Assembly: GCF_029360765.1 (NCBI RefSeq)
Contig: NZ_JARKNA010000002.1
Coordinates: forward strand, 307,334-371,333
From: Terrimonas pollutisoli
GTDB taxonomy: Bacteria; Bacteroidota; Bacteroidia; Chitinophagales; Chitinophagaceae
DNA: 64,000 bases
Direction of reading: 5' to 3'
Under the pieces are notes generated by a model, which saw only the letters and a program-made list of their open reading frames with translations, ran no database searches and was not told the DNA's origin. The position numbers and the translations under genes are program-made. Shown one piece after another: positions 32,726 through 40,952 of this stretch; within the stretch, counting starts at the first letter, position 1; each line of letters begins with the position of its first letter.

Positions 32726-35302
32726 ATGAAAAAGGTTTTTACCTCTTTGTTATTCCTTTCATTTTCTGTATTCAGTTTTTCACAAACTGCTGTGGTTGTT
32801 GATCCCAACGCAAGACGTCAAACCATGAAAGGCTTTGGCGTTTCACTGGCGTGGTGGGCCAATATATTGGGAGGCTGGGGCGATACAGTGGTAAATGATG
32901 TATGTACATTGCTTACCGACAGCAACGAATTAAATATGAACTATTTCCGGTTTAACATTGCTGGCGGTGATAGTTCGGGGCATAATCACATGCGTTTTGA
33001 TGCCAATATGCCCGGATACAAATCCACCCGTACCGGTAGCTATGACTGGTCGGCGGATGCCAATCAGCGGAAATTTTTAAAGAAATTGTATTCCCTGAAA
33101 AGCGGCGCCATTTACGAGGCGGCTTCCTATTCACCGCCCTACTGGATGACGAAGAGCGGTTGCAGTGCAGGGAATACAGACGGCACGGATAACCTGAATG
33201 ACAGCGATTATGTAGCGTTTGCTGATTATCTCACTGAAGTAGTAAAACATTATAAAGATGTGGAGGGAGTTCCCTTCAGCAGGTTAGAACCAATGAATGA
33301 ACCGTTTTCAAACTGGTGGAAGGCGAAAAATTGGCAGGAAGGCTGTGCTTTTTCACAAGCCAATCAAATAAAACTGATCAATGCGGTATATAACAAGCTC
33401 AATACAAAAAATATGCTTTCGTATTGCAAGATCATTGCTATGGATGCCAATAGTATTGATGAAGCGCTGAATGGATTGAACGGGTATCCCGATTCAGTAT
33501 TAAGCAAATTAAACGAAATATCGACGCATACTTATTTCGGTACGAAACGTGTAGAATTGTATAGTGCTGCAGCCGCCAAGGGAAAAGAAGTATGGCAAAC
33601 CGAAAGCGGTCCAATAATTAGCGAAACCGGCATCGATAATTATTTGGTTATGGCCAACCGCATTATTGCCGATCTGAAAGACATGAGAGCGGTGGTATGG
33701 GCCGATTGGCAGGCTATGGACTTTTATGGTGACTACTGGGGTTTATGGAGATATGACACTACCAATAAAACCTACAACAAAGTAAAATCCTATTATGTCC
33801 GGAAACAGTTTTCAAAATATGTAAAACCGGGATATACCGTTATTTATAGTAATGAAAGCACAATTGCAGCGCTTAATCCGGCCAATAATGAACTGGTGGT
33901 TGTATTGGTGAATGCAGATACCTCCGGCAATAAATCCTATAAAGTTGATTTGAATTTATTTGGTTCTACAGGTGCATCCGCATCCGCTTACCGTACTTCA
34001 TCTACGCAGGATTGCGCACAGCTTTCGAATATCAGCATCGCCAATAATATCTTTAGCTATACAGCACCGGCAAGATCTGTTACTACTTTTATAATCCCTG
34101 TCACATTAGCCACAAATCCAATCCCCATTGCAAACGGCAATTATAGAATCACCGCCAAACACAGTAACAAGGATATGTCTGTTGCCGCAACTTCTGACAG
34201 TAATGGTGCAGTCATTGAGCAATGGACGCCATTGGGTCAGTCAAACCAGGTATTCAACGTGCAATGGACAACTGCCGGTTATAAATTGTTGCCTTCTTAC
34301 AATGCAAAAGCTGTTACTGTTAATGGCAATAGCTTGGCCAATGGCGCTGTAATAAATCAATGGACTGATCTTGAACAAACAAACCAGCGATTTAGTATGA
34401 TTGATGTTGGGGGTGGTTATTATAAGATAGTAGCAAGGCATAGCGCTAAATGCCTGGCCGTTACCGGAAACGGAATGAACAATGGTGATGATGTGGTGCA
34501 ATGGGAATGGCTGAATTATGACAACTTCAAATGGCAGTTCACACCGGTGGCCTTAGATTCTACTTTAGCAAATGGAACCTATACCATCAAAGCGAAGCAC
34601 AGTAGTAAAGTAATGTCTGTTGAAGGCTGGTCATCAGATAATGGGGGCATCATTGAACAGTGGGCTAATCTTTGCCAGGGGAATCAGAAATTCAGTGTGC
34701 AGTTTACATCTTCAGGCTACATCATTAAACCCTCTTATAATAATAAGAATGTCTCAGTTAATAGTTATAGTATAGCTAATGGAGCTTCTATAGTTCAGTG
34801 GGATGACTTTACTCAATCCCATCAGCGGTATCAGATTATTAACCTGGGCAGTGGGTTTTATAAAATCGTAGCAAGACATTCAAATAAGTGCCTTGCAGTT
34901 ACAGGAAACGGTATGAATAATGGAGATGATGTGGTACAATGGGAATGGTTGAATAATGATAATTTCAAGTGGGCTTTCGAATCACCCTGCGCTTCCCGGA
35001 CAGGGGCAACAACAACTATTACTAATACTACTACTAATAATAATATTGGGCTTTTGGCTGAAAATAACCCGGAGTATTTAAAAGTATACCCCAATCCATC
35101 AACTGGCTATATTATTATTCAAAGTTCCGGCATTGATAAGGCGCAGGTTCAAATCTATGATATGAGCGGAAAACTAATGATGATAAGAAACGGCTTGAGC
35201 AATACTGAAACGATTAATGTCAATAAGTTGGCCAAAGGTGTTTATACATTAAAGATTTCAGGAAGCAACAAAGTCGTGCTGGAGAAAATAATAGTCCAGT
35301 GA
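32726..35302 (+). CDS. GH30 endo-galactanase-like enzyme with ricin-type lectin repeats and T9SS sorting domain
   Basis: 858 residues. A signal peptide (about 1-20) is followed by a GH30 domain (about 22-460) with MKGFGVSLAWWANILGGWG, acid/base about Glu192 in EPMNEPFSNWW and nucleophile about Glu293 in VWQTESGPI. The SLAWWA opening recalls endo-beta-1,6-galactanases. Two ricin-type beta-trefoil regions follow (about 465-612 and 618-765) with repeated ARHSxKCLAVTGNGMNNGDD blocks. A threonine/asparagine linker leads to a C-terminal type IX sorting domain (about 783-858; YPNPSTGYIII and KGVYTLKISG). It should be secreted or anchored outside the cell through T9SS, unlike the lipoprotein GH30 at 17410. 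It has its own regulatory site and terminator. Confidence 0.9.
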   Translation: MKKVFTSLLFLSFSVFSFSQTAVVVDPNARRQTMKGFGVSLAWWANILGGWGDTVVNDVCTLLTDSNELNMNYFRFNIAGGDSSGHNHMRFDANMPGYKSTRTGSYDWSADANQRKFLKKLYSLKSGAIYEAASYSPPYWMTKSGCSAGNTDGTDNLNDSDYVAFADYLTEVVKHYKDVEGVPFSRLEPMNEPFSNWWKAKNWQEGCAFSQANQIKLINAVYNKLNTKNMLSYCKIIAMDANSIDEALNGLNGYPDSVLSKLNEISTHTYFGTKRVELYSAAAAKGKEVWQTESGPIISETGIDNYLVMANRIIADLKDMRAVVWADWQAMDFYGDYWGLWRYDTTNKTYNKVKSYYVRKQFSKYVKPGYTVIYSNESTIAALNPANNELVVVLVNADTSGNKSYKVDLNLFGSTGASASAYRTSSTQDCAQLSNISIANNIFSYTAPARSVTTFIIPVTLATNPIPIANGNYRITAKHSNKDMSVAATSDSNGAVIEQWTPLGQSNQVFNVQWTTAGYKLLPSYNAKAVTVNGNSLANGAVINQWTDLEQTNQRFSMIDVGGGYYKIVARHSAKCLAVTGNGMNNGDDVVQWEWLNYDNFKWQFTPVALDSTLANGTYTIKAKHSSKVMSVEGWSSDNGGIIEQWANLCQGNQKFSVQFTSSGYIIKPSYNNKNVSVNSYSIANGASIVQWDDFTQSHQRYQIINLGSGFYKIVARHSNKCLAVTGNGMNNGDDVVQWEWLNNDNFKWAFESPCASRTGATTTITNTTTNNNIGLLAENNPEYLKVYPNPSTGYIIIQSSGIDKAQVQIYDMSGKLMMIRNGLSNTETINVNKLAKGVYTLKISGSNKVVLEKIIVQ

Positions 35303-35328
35303 AAAATACGTGAATATGGAGACCACCC

Positions 35329-35364
35329 GTCCGGGGAGTTTGTGAGGCTTACCCGGACTTTTTT
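35329..35364 (+). terminator. Terminator after the lectin-GH30 gene
   Basis: Stem GTCCGGG (35329-35335) and CCCGGAC (35352-35358) with a 16-base loop and six T residues (35359-35364). It isolates the GH30 gene from galK. Confidence 0.85.
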
Positions 35365-35439
35365 ATACACCAGTTTAAACACTATGACAGCCTAATACAG
35401 ATAGTAATTTTTAAGTTTCAATATTTATTCAGAAAAAAG

Positions 35440-36606
35440 ATGGTAAAGAAAATCATAAGAACATTCAAAGAAAAATTTCCCGGAGAGCCGGAGGTATTTC
35501 GTTCACCCGGTCGTATTAATTTAATAGGCGAGCATACGGATTACAATAATGGATTCGTGCTGCCTGCTGCTATTGACAAAGAAATAATTATAGCGATCTC
35601 ATTAAATCATACGGATGATTGCAACTTTTATGCGACAGATGTTGATGAAAGTTTTTTCTCCCCAATTGATGAAATACAGCGTTCCTCACAGGTGTGGCCT
35701 GACTATTTAACGGGAGTAATAGTTGAGTTTCAAAAAAAGAACACTCAGCTAAGCGGAGTAAATGTTGTGATTGGCGGCAATATACCCATTGGAGCTGGCC
35801 TGTCTTCATCCGCCGCTGTTGAATGCTGTATGACCATGGCTATGAATGAACTTTTTGAAGCAGGAATGACGGAAATGGAAATGATAAAGCTGTCGCAAAG
35901 GGCGGAGAACAATTTTGTCGGGGTACAATGTGGCATCATGGATCAGTTTGCCAGTATGATGGGCAGGGAGGGGCAGGTGATAAAACTTGACTGTCGCAAT
36001 CTTTCGTATGAGTATTTCCCGTTGCGCCTGGGTGAGTATGCCATCATTTTGTTTGATACGGGAGTAAAACATTCGCTGGCTTCATCAGAATACAATACAC
36101 GGAGAGAAGAGTGTGCTGAAGGCATTAAAGCCTTGCAGGAAATCTACCCTCGTATACAAAGCCTGCGGGATGTTAACCCATTACAGGTAAATACATATTT
36201 AAAGAAGATCGTGACCGATGAAATTTTCAGGCGATGCAAATATGTAGTAGAAGAAAACCTGCGTGTACAGATAGGCTGTGAAGATTTGCTGAGAAATGAC
36301 ATAGAAGCGTTTGGGAAAAAAATGTTTCTGACACATGAGGGGCTAAGTCAACTGTACGAAGTGAGCTGTCCTGAACTGGATTGGTTGGTTACCAAAGCAA
36401 AAACAGATAAGCGGATATTGGGCGCAAGAATGATGGGAGGCGGTTTTGGCGGATGTACCATCAATATAGTTCATCAAACAGCCATCGATGAAATAAGCAG
36501 TGATTTCGGAGAAGCTTATAAAAATAAATTTGGCATCGCGTTGAAAACTTACCCTGTACAGTTGTCAGGGGGAACATCCAAAATAAAACTCTATGAATAT
36601 GTTTAA
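35440..36606 (+). CDS. galK: Galactokinase
   Basis: A 388-residue GHMP kinase that phosphorylates alpha-D-galactose to galactose-1-phosphate in the cytoplasm. Motifs are the galactokinase signature PGRINLIGEHTDYNNGFVLP (about 24-43), the ATP loop NIPIGAGLSSSAAVE (about 113-127) and the C-terminal ARMMGGGFGGCTINIV. The length is normal. The next gene, galT, begins 14 bp before its stop, so the two are coupled. Placing both inside the island next to galactan-degrading enzymes makes galactose the probable end sugar. No galE or galM occurs in the window, so the host must supply the epimerase. Confidence 0.97.
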   Translation: MVKKIIRTFKEKFPGEPEVFRSPGRINLIGEHTDYNNGFVLPAAIDKEIIIAISLNHTDDCNFYATDVDESFFSPIDEIQRSSQVWPDYLTGVIVEFQKKNTQLSGVNVVIGGNIPIGAGLSSSAAVECCMTMAMNELFEAGMTEMEMIKLSQRAENNFVGVQCGIMDQFASMMGREGQVIKLDCRNLSYEYFPLRLGEYAIILFDTGVKHSLASSEYNTRREECAEGIKALQEIYPRIQSLRDVNPLQVNTYLKKIVTDEIFRRCKYVVEENLRVQIGCEDLLRNDIEAFGKKMFLTHEGLSQLYEVSCPELDWLVTKAKTDKRILGARMMGGGFGGCTINIVHQTAIDEISSDFGEAYKNKFGIALKTYPVQLSGGTSKIKLYEYV

Positions 36607-37642
36607 TACAAAAGCGTACCCGCACAGAAGACTTAACCTGCTTACGGGAGAATGGACTCTCGTCTCTCCTCACAGAAATAAAAGACCCTGGCAGGGAAAA
36701 GTAGAAACATCTCACACTGATGAAAGACCTTTTTACGACGAGACCTGCTATCTGTGTCCGGGAAATAAAAGGGCCAACGGAGAAACCAATCCGAAGTATA
36801 ATGAGGTATTTGTTTTTGAAAATGACTATGCGGCATTATTAAATGATACACCCAATGGCAATGAAAACATAGAAAATTTATTGGTAGCTGAAAGTCAAAC
36901 AGGCATTTGCAGGGTTGTCAGTTTTTCACCAAGACATGATTTAACCCTTGCAGAAATAGAAGCAGATGAAATCGCCGGTGTAGTTGATGTTTGGCAAAAA
37001 GAATTTCAAAGCCTGGCACAAAATAATAATGTTAGATACATTCAGATTTTTGAGAATAAAGGAGAGATAATGGGATGCAGCAATCCGCATCCGCACGGCC
37101 AAATATGGGCAAGCAGTGAGATTCCAAATGAAATCATTAAAGAAACTTTTCAGCAGGAAAAATATTATTTGCAAAACGGGCGAAGCCTCTTGTCGGATTA
37201 CCTGGCTGTTGAATTAAAGCAAGAAGAACGCATTATTTATCAAAATGAATCTTTTGCAGTGCTTGTTCCATATTGGGCAGTATGGCCTTTCGAAACGATG
37301 ATTGTCAGCCGCAGGCATGTACAGGATATTTCAGCATTCAGCAAAGAGGAGAAAAAAGATTTGTCGTATGCGTTGAAACATCTGTTGGTGAAGTATGATA
37401 ATCTGTTCAACGTGTCATTCCCTTACTCCGGAGGCATGCACCAGCGTCCTGTAAATAATGGAAAACAGGAGGCCTGGCACTGGCACATGCATTTTTATCC
37501 GCCATTGCTTCGTTCGGCTACTATAAAAAAGTTTATGGTTGGTTATGAAATGCTGGCTAATCCGCAACGGGATATTACTCCGGAGCAGGCTGCGGAAAAG
37601 ATTCGCTCAGCTGCCCATATTCATTATAAGCACAGGAAGTAA
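36593..37642 (+). CDS. galT: UDP-glucose--hexose-1-phosphate uridylyltransferase
   Basis: A 349-residue enzyme that exchanges galactose-1-phosphate with UDP-glucose to give UDP-galactose and glucose-1-phosphate. RRLNLLTGEWTLVSPHRNKR opens the protein, zinc-ligand-like cysteines are in CYLCPGN, and the active-site histidines are in NPHPHGQIWASSE. A second conserved histidine region, WHWHMHFYPPLLRS, is near the end. The start at 36593 overlaps galK; ATG 36599 is an alternative. It is the last recognisable gene of the element. The following 630 bp are degenerate up to attR. Confidence 0.97.
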   Translation: MNMFNTKAYPHRRLNLLTGEWTLVSPHRNKRPWQGKVETSHTDERPFYDETCYLCPGNKRANGETNPKYNEVFVFENDYAALLNDTPNGNENIENLLVAESQTGICRVVSFSPRHDLTLAEIEADEIAGVVDVWQKEFQSLAQNNNVRYIQIFENKGEIMGCSNPHPHGQIWASSEIPNEIIKETFQQEKYYLQNGRSLLSDYLAVELKQEERIIYQNESFAVLVPYWAVWPFETMIVSRRHVQDISAFSKEEKKDLSYALKHLLVKYDNLFNVSFPYSGGMHQRPVNNGKQEAWHWHMHFYPPLLRSATIKKFMVGYEMLANPQRDITPEQAAEKIRSAAHIHYKHRK

Positions 37643-38273
37643 AAGTATAAATGAACAGGAAGAAGATATCAGTTACTGGTGGTTTGGTCTTTTTGGTTCA
37701 CATATTACGCCATCCGTTGAAATTTTGCAGGAAATGACGCATCGATCATAATCAACGAACCGTTTCAAATGAAGATAATAGACACGCTAATAATGGCAGA
37801 CTCACAAAATTCCAATGGTCTCCGGCTTATGGATTAAATAATACATTTACTTCTAATTAACGATGGAGCTAATAAGCCTAATCAAAAAAAAGGTACTTCT
37901 ATTCATCCCGAAGTAGCCAACCTGGTAACAAATATTCGAACTTCAGTTTTTTTTGATGTTCTTTTGGAACTCAATAAATTCCATTTGTTTGTATTCATTT
38001 GGTAATCTTGTTCGATTCCAGCTCTTTTAAATGTTTCAAAGCAGATCAAATCGTTCAAGGGCGTGGTCAGGAGCCACCTCGAAAATCAGCTAAATTATAA
38101 ATTGATTTGTAACTTGATACGCTAATATATTTGATTCTTGTCGGGACTCGAAGAAATCACCGGTGAGATGAAGTAAAGTTGCATAAAGTACAATAAATAG
38201 CTTTGGTAAAAATGTTTTGTACCGAATTTGTACCACATAGCACCTTAAAATTTAAGAATCAAATATTTCCATT
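37643..38273. other. Degenerate right-end region of the element
   Basis: 630 bp without an intact gene. Short frames look like decayed coding DNA (for example ISYWWFGLFGSHITPSVEIL near 37665 and HPEVANLVTNIRTSVFF near 37905), but I recognise no family. The region ends with two TTTGTACC motifs before attR. A hairpin terminator for galK-galT was not seen. Confidence 0.5.
38215..38235 (+). repeat. ATTTGTACCA motifs near the right end, candidate arm sites
   Basis: TTTTGTACC (38215-38223) and ATTTGTACCA (38226-38235) stand in direct orientation 11 bp apart, 38 bp before the right repeat. The second is identical to the 10-mer of the left inverted pair (2663-2700). The shared end motif supports recombinase or Xis binding; the role is inferred. 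Confidence 0.5.
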
Positions 38274-38390
38274 TTCTGTATCGGCAAGTAAGCCACTTAC
38301 CCCACTTAACTTTATTTTACTTATTCCATTCTTTTGCAACGTAGTACAGATAATCATTTCAGGAAACTGACGTTTCTTTTCTCCATTTTT
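38274..38390 (+). repeat. Right attachment repeat (attR)
   Basis: Second copy of the 117-bp repeat, starting with a displaced mnmE tail that still encodes FCIGK-stop (ATC instead of ATT for Ile). The sequences before 38274 and after 38390 differ completely from those around attL, which defines the repeat edges sharply. DNA right of 38390 should be what originally followed mnmE. Confidence 0.9.
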
Positions 38391-38476
38391 CAGTACACTA
38401 CCACTAGGTTTAGTCATCAAAAAACAATGCAGTGGCTTCAAAAGAGCTACTTTCTCAATCTGGTTATCACTTTTAT

Positions 38477-38662
38477 TCATGTTGATTCCCTGATCAAAAG
38501 CTTCGTTTTTAACACCACCGTTTTATGGTTTGTTTTTATTGCCTCGTTATTTCCCTCGTTGCTGATTTCTTTTAAAACCATCCTGGCGGCTTCTCGTCCG
38601 AGGTCAAATGTAGGTTAGGTCACTGTAGTAAGCGCAGGATCGACTAATTCAGAGGACAGGTT
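38477..38662 (-). pseudogene. lacI-type repressor fragment (C-terminal remnant)
   Basis: Read on the minus strand, 62 codons match the C-terminus of the intact lacI at 39764 at about 85% of bases. It has LSSELVDPALTT, an in-frame TAA at 38615-38617 where the intact gene has a Gln codon, then PTFDLGREAARMVLKEISNE and a closing IREST-stop. The rest of the gene is gone. It lies just right of attR, with the orphan lipoprotein gene between it and the intact lacI, so the two lacI ends bracket that gene. Confidence 0.88.
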
Positions 38663-38729
38663 AACTAGCAGCAGAAGGTACAGTGAGAATTAATGGCAAC
38701 TATTGTCGATCTTTTCTTGTTTATAGCAA

Positions 38730-39707
38730 TTAAAAGTGCCTGACGAAATAGGCCACCATTTCACCATTTGTCAGTTCCTTCATATTCCCTTCAGGGTAGG
38801 AATACAATTTACACCTGAATCTCATTTTTACTTTTACGTAATATTTGCCATTAGAATTATAACCGTCTGTCAAACCGACTATTTTAACATAACTTCCTTC
38901 CTGGTTATTTCCAAAATGGGTGGCCCAGGTTTTACTATCAGAATCACTCCAGGCGATCAGCATCCCGTCTGTTAACTTTCCACAAGTCTTCACTGCAAAG
39001 CGGTAAGCGTCGGGCTGAAAAAAAGCCTTGAAATCAGCACCAGTCAAAGCAGGATCGAGGGTGCCGATATAATTTTTTTGAATAGAAATGGCGCCTGTGC
39101 CCGGAGGAGGCGGAAACATATTCGGGGCGATCCCGCATCCCACGGAACCTGAGTCTACCGAAGGACTCCACATACCCACCTGCCGCGAAGGATCGTTGTT
39201 GTTATTGGTTAATTGATAATCGATATTATCCAATGTTAATTTAAAATAGGGAGTTTCATCAGGCACCATTTCCGGTGTAACATTCCGGTCTACCACCGAA
39301 ACATAAACATTCACCTGTCGCGTATCTGATTTAAAGGTATGAACAAAGTTGCCGGGTAAAACGGGAGTACCCTTTGGAGCAACTGAAATATATTGTGGAC
39401 CTGTGGTATTGACCGTACCGCCACCTGAAAACGAAATACCATTGGTCGTATCGCTTTGATAGCTCCATTCCCCCGGTTGTAACACATCAACTTTTACCTG
39501 TATGCTGTCGGCGTCGGTTATTGGCTCGCCGGTAAAATAATCTCCGCTGACAATGATATCAGAACAACCGGATAACGGAGCGATTGTAAATATTGCTTTA
39601 GATACAGTGGGGGGGGCAGCGTCATCTTTGCTGCAACCTGCAAGAAGCAGGCATATGCAGCTTACAATCGCAAAGCATTCAAGGGTTGATTTTTTCGTCA
39701 TGCTCAA
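38730..39707 (-). CDS. Hypothetical lipoprotein
   Basis: 325 residues with a lipoprotein signal (LLLAGCSKDD, Cys about 25). It then continues as a beta-rich protein containing many glycines and prolines, a proline run (MFPPPPGTG) and several cysteines (SGCSDI, SVGCGIAPN, VKTCGKLT, FRCKLY). I do not recognise the family. It follows lacI on the same strand, 56 bp after that gene's stop, and ends shortly before the lacI fragment. A second ATG at 39701 could be the start. A surface or periplasmic role is suggested only by the lipobox. Confidence 0.75.
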   Translation of the reverse strand: MSMTKKSTLECFAIVSCICLLLAGCSKDDAAPPTVSKAIFTIAPLSGCSDIIVSGDYFTGEPITDADSIQVKVDVLQPGEWSYQSDTTNGISFSGGGTVNTTGPQYISVAPKGTPVLPGNFVHTFKSDTRQVNVYVSVVDRNVTPEMVPDETPYFKLTLDNIDYQLTNNNNDPSRQVGMWSPSVDSGSVGCGIAPNMFPPPPGTGAISIQKNYIGTLDPALTGADFKAFFQPDAYRFAVKTCGKLTDGMLIAWSDSDSKTWATHFGNNQEGSYVKIVGLTDGYNSNGKYYVKVKMRFRCKLYSYPEGNMKELTNGEMVAYFVRHF

Positions 39708-39763
39708 TATTAAATGGCCGTAATGATAGTTAATTATTTTAGTTTTTCATAGGTTAGCCTTAT

Positions 39764-40789
39764 TCATGTTGATTCTCTCACCAAAAGCTGAGTTTTTAAT
39801 ACCACCGTCTTGTGGTTTGTTTTTACACCTTCGTCATTTCCTTCATTGCTGATTTCTTTTAACAGCAGCCTGGCGGCTTCCCTTCCGAGGTCAAATGTAG
39901 GTTGAGCCATAGTAGTAAGAGCAGGATCGACTAATTCAGAAGACAGATCATTACTAAAACCTACAACAGCTATATCCTGCGGAATTCGCAATTTATTTTG
40001 CTTTATGACTCTCATGGCTGCAATGGCGGTAGGGTCGTTCATGCAAAAAAGCGCATCGGGTGGTGGCGAAAGGGTTAAAAAATGCTGAACATAAATTTTT
40101 ACTTTTTCCAGCGAGAGATCATAAGAAATAATCAGGTTATTATCTATTGGGATTTTATGTTTCTTCAAAGCATCAAGATACCCTTGCAAACGAAGTTTAC
40201 TGTTTATCAGTGAATCAGGCCCGGCAAGATGTGCTATTCTTTTTCTCCCTTTTTTAATAAGATGTTCTACGGCAGTAAACGCCGCTTCATAGTCATCCAC
40301 CACTACTTTAGGTGTATCCAGCAAATCTGTAACACGGTTAAACATGACCAAAGGAATGCCCCTTCTTTGTATCAGTTTGAAGTGATCAAAATTCCTGGTT
40401 TCCTTTGTATGTGATGCGATGATGCCATCTACTTGCTGGGAAAGCAACAATTTTACATTTTCTACTTCCCTTTCATAATTTTCATTGCTATGGCAAATAA
40501 GGCTTTTATATTTCTCGGCTTCAAAGATTTCTTCAGCTCCTTTTATGATGGAGGGAAAAAATGAACTCATTATTTCAGGAACTAATATACCTATCAACAA
40601 TGTTTTTTTGTTAGCCAGGCTTAAGGCTAATGTGTTGCGTTGGTAGTCCAGCTTTGCAGCCAGTTCGAGCACAGCAATCCTTGTTTTTTCTTTTACGCTG
40701 GAATGTCCCAACAAAGCTCTTGACACGGTTGACTTTGAGATTCCCAACTCTTTCGCAATGTCTATAATTGAAATTTGGTGTGACTTCAT
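39764..40789 (-). CDS. LacI-family transcriptional repressor
   Basis: 341 residues. The N-terminal HTH (about 7-30: ISIIDIAKELGISKSTVSRA) and hinge region are typical of LacI/GalR. The periplasmic-binding-like sensor domain follows (about 65-335), with LLIGILVPEIMSSFFPSIIK and DALFCMNDPTAIAAMRVIKQ. It is divergent from the second susC. Two perfect 14-bp palindromes in between (40841-40874) are the probable operators, so the repressor likely controls both itself and the seven-gene operon. A broken copy of its 3' end lies at 38477-38662. Confidence 0.95.
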   Translation of the reverse strand: MKSHQISIIDIAKELGISKSTVSRALLGHSSVKEKTRIAVLELAAKLDYQRNTLALSLANKKTLLIGILVPEIMSSFFPSIIKGAEEIFEAEKYKSLICHSNENYEREVENVKLLLSQQVDGIIASHTKETRNFDHFKLIQRRGIPLVMFNRVTDLLDTPKVVVDDYEAAFTAVEHLIKKGRKRIAHLAGPDSLINSKLRLQGYLDALKKHKIPIDNNLIISYDLSLEKVKIYVQHFLTLSPPPDALFCMNDPTAIAAMRVIKQNKLRIPQDIAVVGFSNDLSSELVDPALTTMAQPTFDLGREAARLLLKEISNEGNDEGVKTNHKTVVLKTQLLVREST

Positions 40790-40840
40790 TTAAATGGTTG
40801 TTCAAAATTGATTGATGGTAGAATATAAAAGTAGACATTT

Positions 40841-40874
40841 TGGGAACATTCCCAAAAAAATGGGAACATTCCCA
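40841..40874 (+). promoter_or_regulatory. Twin LacI-type operators
   Basis: The palindrome TGGGAACATTCCCA (arms TGGGAA/TTCCCA) occurs twice, at 40841-40854 and 40861-40874, with start-to-start spacing of exactly 20 bp, about two helical turns. They lie 52-85 bp upstream of lacI and 79-112 bp upstream of the chosen susC start. Same-face spacing suggests cooperative binding of two repressor dimers. Confidence 0.8.
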
Positions 40875-40952
40875 AAAATAATAATTCAAAAAAAGAGTTT
40901 TTGTTTCATTTTTTTACTTCATTTTTATGCTACAAACAAAAAAACGACTGCC

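Larger units (their letters stand above)
2528..38390. mobile_element. Integrative mobilizable element at the mnmE 3' end, carrying a PUL
   Basis: A 117-bp direct repeat (2528-2644 and 38274-38390, 116 identities) brackets 35.6 kb. One unit plus the interior predicts an excised circle of 35,746 bp. A tyrosine recombinase (3175-4290) and an excisionase-like gene (2795-3178) lie just inside the left repeat, the usual arrangement. A MobC-like protein, a relaxase with a His-rich active-site motif, a Toprim protein and small HTH proteins complete a mobility module. No coupling protein or type IV secretion genes are present, so transfer would need a helper. The cargo is a polysaccharide utilisation locus plus galK and galT. 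Candidate recombinase arm sites (ATTTGTACCA) occur near both inner edges. The alternative is an old duplication unrelated to integration, which would not explain the recombinase position. Confidence 0.88.

Noticed and set aside
2528..38390. Classification as a self-transmissible ICE
   Set aside because: A relaxase and MobC-like protein are present, but no coupling protein, VirB4-like ATPase or other type IV secretion gene was found. Mobilizable element is the supported term.
38259..38480. Minus-strand frame spanning attR
   Set aside because: No recognisable protein; it simply crosses the repeat boundary.
40812..40952. Upstream extension of the second SusC
   Set aside because: It would translate the operator palindromes and bury the signal peptide; ATG 40953 gives a normal signal sequence.
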